Positions 57,880 to 64,000 of a stretch of DNA of 64,000 nucleotides are shown piece by piece (position 1 is the stretch's first letter; each line of letters opens with the position of its first letter). The stretch is from Gammaproteobacteria bacterium (lineage in GTDB: Bacteria; Pseudomonadota; Gammaproteobacteria; Steroidobacterales; Steroidobacteraceae): positions 124,001-188,000 of the forward strand of contig JADJHU010000003.1 of assembly GCA_016707425.1 (NCBI GenBank), in the 5' to 3' direction. The notes under the pieces were generated by a model. The model searched no databases. It saw nothing but the letters and a program-made list of their open reading frames with translations, and was not told where the DNA came from. Both the position numbers and the translations under genes were made by a program.

Positions 57880-58451
57880 CGCTCGCCTCTCCCCACGCTC
57901 ACTTCGAGTCGGAATGCCTCAGGATGATGGAAGTCCGGTCCGCCCGCCGGATGCGCGAGCGCCCAGTAGGACAGGCCTCCGTCGATATCCTCGACAACGG
58001 CACTCAGCGCAATCTTCACACGGTCCGCCGCCGTGCAGCCGGCCAGGCCGCTGCGCGCAACCTGCGCCACGAGTTCGAACACCTCCGCGTCCCGGCGCAC
58101 GGTGATCCGCGGCTCCGGCAGCCCGCTCAGGGCCGTCATGCTCTCCCGGTAGCGCACGAAGGAGTAGGCCGCCCACTGGCCCGAGGCCGAGAAATTGAGC
58201 TCGCAGTAACCCTCGCCGTCGGCTTTGACGAAGGCTTCCAGACAGGTGTGGCGCCACAGCCCGTCGACCCGGCGCGGTCCGGTCGTCACGGGAAGTACCA
58301 GCCTCGCGAGCTCGGCCTCGACGCGATAGGCAAAGGTGATCGCATCGGGCGAAGCGCAGGAGGCGCTGGCATGAATGGAGCGCACTGCGGTGCAGGAGGA
58401 GCCGGGATGACGGGTCAGTGCGAGCCAGCTCATGCGGCGACGGCGGCTCAC
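57876..58451 (-). CDS. DOMON-like domain protein
   Basis: Protein of 191 residues with a single DOMON-like beta-sandwich: HTCLEAFVKADGEGYCELNFSASGQWAAYSFVRYRE, then VKIALSAVVEDIDGGLSYWALAHPAGGPDFHHPEAF. No signal peptide is clear. DOMON domains bind haem or sugars in other proteins; the ligand here is unknown. The GTG at 58451 overlaps the ppc stop (GTGA), supporting that start; ATG at 58433 is the alternative. It is the middle gene of a tightly coupled three-gene unit. Confidence 0.85.
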   Translation of the reverse strand: MSRRRRMSWLALTRHPGSSCTAVRSIHASASCASPDAITFAYRVEAELARLVLPVTTGPRRVDGLWRHTCLEAFVKADGEGYCELNFSASGQWAAYSFVRYRESMTALSGLPEPRITVRRDAEVFELVAQVARSGLAGCTAADRVKIALSAVVEDIDGGLSYWALAHPAGGPDFHHPEAFRLEVSVGRGER

Positions 58452-61178
58452 CCGGTGCTCTGCAGTCCATGGGCGATGCCGCTGATGGTCGCCAGGAGTG
58501 CGTCGAAGAGCTCATGATCTTCACGCGCGCCCGCACGCCAGCGCCGCAGCAGATCGACCTGCATGAGATGCATGGGGTCGACATAGGGGTTGCGCAGCTG
58601 AATGGCACGCTGCAGCGTCGCATCGCCATCGAGCAGCTCCGCGCAGCCCTTGATCCGCAGCACGCCCTCTCGCGCCCGCTGGTACTCCGCCTGCATCGGC
58701 CCGAGATAGCGGCGCAGCCCGACCGGGCTGAGTGCCTCATAGTGGCTCGACATCTGCAGGTCCGCGCGCGCCAGCATCGCTTCGACGTCGTCCACCAGGC
58801 CGCGCAGGAACGGCCAGCTGGCGTATGCCTCGCGCAGGCGGTCGAGGCCGTGAGTCGAAATCGCCGCATCGAGTCCCGCTCCCGCTCCGTACCAGCCCGG
58901 CAGCAGGTGGCGGCTCTGCGTCCAGGCGAACACCCAGAGCACCGCCCGCAGTGCGGTCAGTCCCTGCGCGCCGGGGCGCATCGCGGGGCGCGAACCGATC
59001 TGCATGCGTTCGATGACGTCGATCGGCGTCACGGCGCGGAAGTAATCGTAGAACTGCGCATCGTCGTGCACGAGTCCGCGCCACGCGGCGCGACTCGCCT
59101 GCGCGATCGTCACCGCGCACCCCAGATGCTCCGGACGCTCAGCACTGGCCCGACCCTGTCGTGATGCGTGCGTGGCGAGCGCCAGTGCATTGAATGCGCG
59201 TTCGAGCGTGCGCAGCGCGATGGGCTGCAGGCCATAGTTCTGGGTGACGACGTCACCCTGCTCGGTCAGGCAGAGCGTGCCATTGACCGAGTCGGCCGGC
59301 GCACTGCGTGCGAGCGCATCGATGCGCCCGCCGCCCCGGGCGATGCTGCCACCGCGACCCTGGAAGATGACGTGCCGCACCCCGGCCGAACGCAGCACCC
59401 CGGCGAGCAGCCGCTGTCCCCGGTAGATGGCGAAGCGTGAGGCGCACAGCCCGACTTCCTTGGTGGTCTCTGAGTAGCCGACCAGCGCACACTGGTACGA
59501 TCCACGGGACTCGAGATGGCGTCGATAGACCGGATCCGCGAGCAGCGCGCGCATCACCGCGCCCGACTCCTCCAGCGATGCTGCGGATTCGAACATCGGC
59601 GCAATGTCGAGGGCCACCTGACCCGACTGCTTGTCGCAGGCTTCCGCCCAGCGCGCGAGCAGCAGGGGCGCCAGCACGTCGTCGGGACCGCAGGCACCCC
59701 GCACGATGTAGTAGCCGACGGCCTGCGCGCCGAATCGATGCCGCGCCTGGACGATCGCATCGAACACCGCGAGCGTGCGCCGACCGAGCGCGTCGAGCGC
59801 TGCCGTCGGCCCCCGATCGCTCTCGAGTGCGGCTGTGAGCTGCGCAGTGCGCTCCGCCGGCGTGCGCCCGCACCACTGTGCATCGCCGAATCCCTGGGCA
59901 ATCACCTGGTGATGGACATCGCTGTGCTGACGGACATCGAGTGTGGCGAGGTGAAAACCGAAGGTGGCGATGCGCCTCAGCAGGCGCCTGACCGGGTAGT
60001 AGCCGGCATTGAGGCCCTTGTTGGCCTTCAGACTGTCCGCGACGAGCTGTACGTCGCGCTGCAGCTGCGCCGTCGTCTCATAACCCGTGTGCCTGCCGTC
60101 ATAGGTCGCCCGCAGGCGCTCGGCGATCTGGCCCAGGAAGACGCGATAGGGCATACGGTCGTGGCGCGCGGGCGTGAGCGAGCGGGTGCCGGGCAGGAGC
60201 GTCACGTACTGTTCGATGCGCTGCGTGAGGGCCGGCAGGACGCCAGCGCGGCTTGCGCTCTGCGAGAGCTTCTGTGCGAGCTCCTGGCACTCGAGAAAAT
60301 AGGCGTTGAGGATCACCTGCTGGTGGCGCAGGAGAGTCTCGCGGATGGTCTTCGCGTGCACCTCCGGGTTCACATCCATGTCGCCACCCACCAGCGATCC
60401 GAAGCGCACGATGACCGGAATGTCGATCGTCTCCGGCGCCGCACCGTAGAGCCGCTCGAGCGAGAGCGCGATTTCCTCGTAGAACGTCGGCAGGATGCGG
60501 TAGAGGATCTCGCTCAGGTAGAAGAGCACGTGCTCGCGCTCGTCTGCCACCGTGAGCCGCTCCCGGGGATGATCCTCGGTCTGCCAGGAGGTCGTGAGCT
60601 CGAGGCGCACCCGCTGCCACATGCTGCGTGCCTCACCGGGGGGTGAGTGTCGGGTCGAGCCGCCCGAGGAGCATCTCCGCGATGCGCTGCTGCTTGCGCA
60701 GGATCGTGCGGCGCGCAGACTCGGTCGGATGCGCATTGAAGACCGGCTCGATGCGCAGCTCCGCCAGCAGCTGCATGATATCCGCGAGCGAAGCACCCTC
60801 GCTCTTGAGCGCCGCGAGTGCATCCGGGATGCCGCCCGGCTGCGGGCGCTCGCTGTCCTGAAGGAAATACTCGCGCCGCCGCCGGATACGGTGGACCTTC
60901 TCCGCGAGATTCACGGCCTGGAACCACATCGAAAAGGCGCGCGAGAGATCGCGGGCGACCGCCGGCGCGCGCTCCTGTACCCGCACCGTGAGATCGAGAA
61001 CCGCTTCCGGATCACCTTCACGTCGCGCGATCGCAGCCGTGCGATCGTGCTCGACGAGCGTGAAGAGCTCCTCGCCGCCCTGTTCGCGCAGCACCTCGCC
61101 GACGAGCCCCCCGAGGGCATGCACGTCGGTGCGGAGCGCCTCGTGCCGGGGCGGAAAACGGATTTCGTGCCGATGCAT
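58448..61178 (-). CDS. ppc: Divergent phosphoenolpyruvate carboxylase (one frameshift)
   Basis: About 909 residues after removing one G from the six-G run at 60639-60644. PEPC adds bicarbonate to PEP to give oxaloacetate. Retained: FNAHPTE, DVRQHS, the catalytic Lys in SETTKE, and the two arginines of GRGGSIARGGG. Changed: GGDRDGNP reads GGDMDVNP, FHGRGG reads FQGRGG, the SD/KD pair reads SE/KE, and the C-terminal RNTG reads QSTG, altering an aspartate-inhibitor contact. It is thus a divergent PEPC clade with possibly altered regulation. The start is ATG at 61178; no ribosome site is seen. Confidence 0.88.
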
Positions 61179-61204
61179 GACTGAAGGAGATCCCCCGCTC
61201 GCGC

Positions 61205-62121
61205 TCACCGGCGCCCTGTCCCGGGCACCAGCGCCGGGCTGGCCGTACGATCGAGGCGCGCGGCGAGCGCCAGCACGCGCTGCGCCTTGCAGACCACCGG
61301 GTACTCGACGAGCTGGCCATCGAGGAGCGTTACGGCCGAGCCGGCCGCCTGCGCGGCGTCGAAAGCCGCGAGGATCGCCCGGGCTCGCGCGATCGCCGCG
61401 TCGTCCGGCGTGAAGACCTCGTGACAGGGCGCAAGCTGATCGGGATGAATGAGACACTTCCCCTGGAAACCCATGCGCCGCGCGTTGCGCGCCGACTGGC
61501 GGAAGCGCTCGAGATCCTGCACCTGGGGCACCACGGTGTCGATCGGAGGCTCGATGCCGGCGAGACGCGAAGCGTGGGCCAGGCGCGCTCGCGCATAGTC
61601 GAGCTCGCGCTCCTCATGCGTCCACTCCAGATCGAGATCGAGGTGTAATCGACGCCTCCGAAGAGACGCCGCACGCGTGGACAGGCGGCGGCGATCTCCT
61701 CGGCCGCAGAAATCCCGCGCGCAGACTCGATCATCGGCATGAGAGCGACGTGCCCCGCCGGCAGGCCGCGCGCCTCTTCGAGCTCACCCATGAGCACATC
61801 GACGGCCCGCAGCTGCGCGGCACCCTCCGTCTTCGGCAGGATCACGCCATCGAGCCAGGGTCCGAGGGTGGCCTCGAGGTCCCCCGCACACCAGGCGGTC
61901 TCGAAGGAATTGATGCGCACATAGCCCGCCGCCGTGCGTGGCCGCTGCAGGGCTTCGGCGACTGACGCGCGCGAGGCTTCCTTGGCGGCAGGCGCCACGG
62001 CATCCTCGAGATCGAGGATCACTGCATCGGCACCGCAGATGAAAGCCTTCGCCACACGGCGGGCGTGATCACCTGGTGCGAACAGAAAGCTCCGCAGCCC
62101 GCTCGGATCGGCTCGTTTCAT
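61205..62121 (-). CDS. HpcH/HpaI (CitE-like) lyase (one frameshift)
   Basis: TIM-barrel protein of about 305 residues of the citrate lyase beta-like group, which includes malyl-CoA and citramalyl-CoA lyases. It has RSFLFAPGDHARRVAKA, ADAVILDLEDAVAP, YVRINSFETAW, DGVILPKTEGAAQL and the acidic metal site MPMIESARGI. At about 61644 one lost base separates VDYT from LDLDLEWTHEERELDYAR; the C-terminal half then shows FQGKCLIHPDQL and VFTPDDAAIARARAIL. Substrate not predictable. The ATG at 62121 has a purine-rich site upstream. Confidence 0.86.
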
Positions 62122-62147
62122 TGGTGCCCGCTCTCCCGCATGCCCGA

Positions 62148-62961
62148 TCAGCGCTTCGCGCCACGGTAGAATGGCATCACTTTCGGGATGTTGGCCTCGA
62201 GCTGCTGAATGCGCGTGTCGGGGAGACGGGTGCGTGCTCAAGAACTCCGCTGGGCCCCGGCTGCCCTCGGTGCTCATCATCTTCTTCCACACGCTCACCG
62301 ACGCGTTTGGATCATAGCCCGAGCGCGCCATGAGCTCGAGGCCGATCAGATCCGCCTCGGACTCCTGCTCACGGCTGAAGGGCAGCTGGAAGGTCACGGT
62401 GGCCACCATGTTCGCCAGATCCACGACGCTCGAGGACACGCCGGTGGCCGCGGCCACACCCGCCAGTGCGAGCTGCTGCGCATAGGCCCGCGAGATGCGC
62501 TCGCGGCTGTGCTCCCGCAGCGTATGTGCAATCTTGTGACCGAGCACCGAGGCGAGTTCGTCGTCGCTGAGTTTCAGACGCTCGACGAGCCCTGAATACA
62601 CCATGATCTTCCCACCCGGCATGGCGTAGGCATTCATGTCCCGGGTAACCTGCACATTGACCTCCCACGGCCAGCCAGGCGCATCCGGGCGGAAGGTTGC
62701 CGTATGCGGGATGAGCCGGTGCGCGACGGCCCGCACCCTCGTCACGAGAGCGACGTCCCGGTTGAGCGCGCCCGCAGCCCGTGCCTTCGCGAGCTCCTGC
62801 TGATAGGCCTGCGCGGCGCCCTGCTGCACCTCCTGTTCCGACACGAACATGTGCTGCTTGCGCCCGATGCCCACCGCCCCGGGCTGTGTGGTCTCGACGG
62901 TGGTGCAGCCGCCGGCGACTCCGGCAACAATCAGGAGGACCGGCAGAAATCTGTGATACAT
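62148..62961 (-). CDS. M48-family metalloprotease-like lipoprotein with altered HExxH (one frameshift)
   Basis: Periplasmic lipoprotein of about 270 residues, similar to LoiP/YggG. It has an N-terminal lipoprotein signal with Cys19 (VAGVAGGC). The active-site helix reads GHKIAH (142-146): the two zinc histidines are present but the catalytic Glu is Lys143. The third ligand Glu202 (REQESEADLIGLELM) is intact. The frame slips near 62219, where one extra base in a C run breaks HPSPDTRIQQLEANIPK; repaired, it ends at 62148. As read, it would run on in the same frame into the CitE-like gene. Confidence 0.86.
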
Positions 62962-63220
62962 GGTGATCGCCTCTTCGCGACTCGCCCGCGCGGCAGCTGC
63001 GCCCCGGCAGCCCGCTGCCAGTCTACAGGTGAAGGCGGCACGAGCACAGGCGATCCCGGGCGTCCGCAAAGACCGCGCCGCCGCGAAGACCCTGCCCGAT
63101 CAGGAGCCGCCTTTGGTACGCTTCGCCCGGAGCGATTCGCTCCCCGGCCAGAGTGATCCGCCGTTCCAGCGGTGAGCTCCGTGAGAAGTCCGCCGCAATC
63201 CGTTCCTGAGGAGTTCCGGC

Positions 63221-64000
63221 ATGTCCACGGTGATCGACAAGACGGTGGATTACGAGTACCCCGAGATCGATTTCGGACTCGACGACGTCCCCGACCTCGA
63301 GCCGCGCATGGCACGACTGCTCGCCGAAGGAAAACGCGTCGTGAAGGTGCGCTACATCGGCAAGCCCGCATGGATGCTGCTCGGACACAAAGAGGTCTGG
63401 GACGCATTCCTCGACACCGCGCATTATCCCTGCAGCGCGGCGCACCTGCGCCACAGTGAGCCCACGATGGGTCGCAACCTCCTGTGCCTCGACGGCGAGG
63501 AGCATCGCATCAAGCGCGCGCTCGTGGCCCCGGCTTTCCAGCCGGCAAGGATACGCGAGTACACGGAGCGCCTGCTTCGGCCGCTCGCCAACCAGCTGAT
63601 CGACGGCTTTCGCGGCCGCCACGAACTCGACCTGGTCGCAGGGTTCACGCATCGCCTGCCGCTGCAGGTGATCACGCGGCTCCTCGACATCCCGGCCGGG
63701 GACGAGCACCGGCTCATCGAATGGATCGACGGGCTCTTCCTCTATCCCTGGAATCCGGAGCTCTCATCCACACACGCCGCGCGGCGCCGCGCGACGACCT
63801 GATCTCCATGATCACATCGTCGGAATTCGAAGGCCACCGCCTCACCGACGAGGAAGTGCTTGCCTTCGTGCGGCTGCTCTTCCCGGCCGGCTCCGACACG
63901 ACCTATCTCGCGCTCGGCAGCATGATGAACCATGTGCTCGGCGACCCGGAGCTGAAGGCTCGCCTGCTTGCCGATCCGGCCCTCGTCCCGAAGGTGGTCG
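63221..64000 (+). CDS. Cytochrome P450 (partial, frameshifted)
   Basis: Soluble bacterial-type P450, cut by the window end before the haem-binding Cys. N-terminal half: WMLLGHKEVWDAFLDT, the helix C motif EEHRIKRALVAPAF, and THRLPLQVITRLLDIP. The frame breaks between about 63765 and 63790. The next frame gives APRDDLISMITSSEFEGHRLTDEEVLAFVRLLFPAGSDTTYLALG, the I-helix with the AGxDTT oxygen-activation motif. About 20 residues usual between these parts seem absent, so the break may be larger than one base. The ATG at 63221 has a GAGGAG site. The substrate is unknown; no redox partner is in view. Confidence 0.87.

Noticed and set aside
61330..63069. A single long protein joining the M48 protease and the CitE-like lyase
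   Set aside because: The continuous frame exists only because of an extra base in the protease gene near 62219. Removing it restores the family C-terminus and a stop at 62148, and the lyase has its own ATG at 62121.

Overview
This 64 kb window is high-GC chromosomal DNA from a gammaproteobacterium. Three things support that: gammaproteobacterial gene orders (lon-clpX-clpP-tig-tRNAs-folD-cysS; fimV-truA-accD-folC-dedD-cvpA-purF; glyA-nrdR-ribD-ribC-ribBA-ribH-nusB-thiL; xseB-ispA-dxs), a FimV/FimX type IV pilus control pair, and EF-P with its EpmA/EpmB modification enzymes. The cytochrome P450, FolE2 and Hanks-type kinases would suit a free-living lineage of the Nevskiales/Steroidobacter/Xanthomonadales kind, but the sequence alone does not fix the order. 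I see no phage, insertion sequence, CRISPR array or rRNA operon.

Layout. 1-5.3 kb, minus strand: protein quality control (lon partial, clpX, clpP, tig), then five tRNA genes (Leu, Lys, His, Arg, Pro) read from a clear promoter. 5.4-11.7 kb: folD, cysS, a gltX where relatives carry glnS, a periplasmic PPIase, lpxH, and a Ser/Thr kinase with a dead receiver domain. 11.7-23.5 kb, minus: purF, cvpA, dedD, folC, accD, truA, fimV, asd, aroC, prmB. 23.5-30 kb: sco1-psd-epmA, efp, epmB and a FimX-like protein. 30-36.7 kb, minus: parC/parE and a rubrerythrin/CCG iron-sulfur/DUF3501 redox operon. 36.8-42.2 kb: xseB-ispA-dxs, folE2, and a kinase with a C-terminal cyclic-nucleotide-binding domain. 42.3-48.8 kb, minus: thiL, nusB, the riboflavin genes, nrdR and glyA. 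48.9-56.6 kb: a histone-deacetylase-like protein, ettA, a DUF4145-like protein, a lytic-transglycosylase-like protein, an amidotransferase, a DUF6522-like protein and a TPR-GGDEF protein. 56.7-64 kb: a translationally coupled ppc/DOMON/NamZ operon, a CitE-like protein, an M48 lipoprotein protease and a P450 cut by the window edge.

Sequence quality matters when reading this annotation. At least fourteen genes carry one-base frameshifts, many in short G or C runs. They are concentrated between about 45.3 and 50.2 kb, where ribD, glyA, the deacetylase gene and ettA are broken although their reading frames are otherwise conserved. Most are probably assembly or read errors in functional genes, so these genes are listed as CDS with the break noted.

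Genes are tightly packed, with many ATGA, GTGA or TGATG stop/start overlaps, and these were used to choose starts. The points most worth following up are the glnS-to-gltX replacement, the two unusual kinases, the divergent PEP carboxylase coupled to DOMON and NamZ, the M48 protease whose HExxH reads HKIAH, and a set of genes whose -10-like box lies 6-7 nt before the start codon, which suggests leaderless mRNAs.
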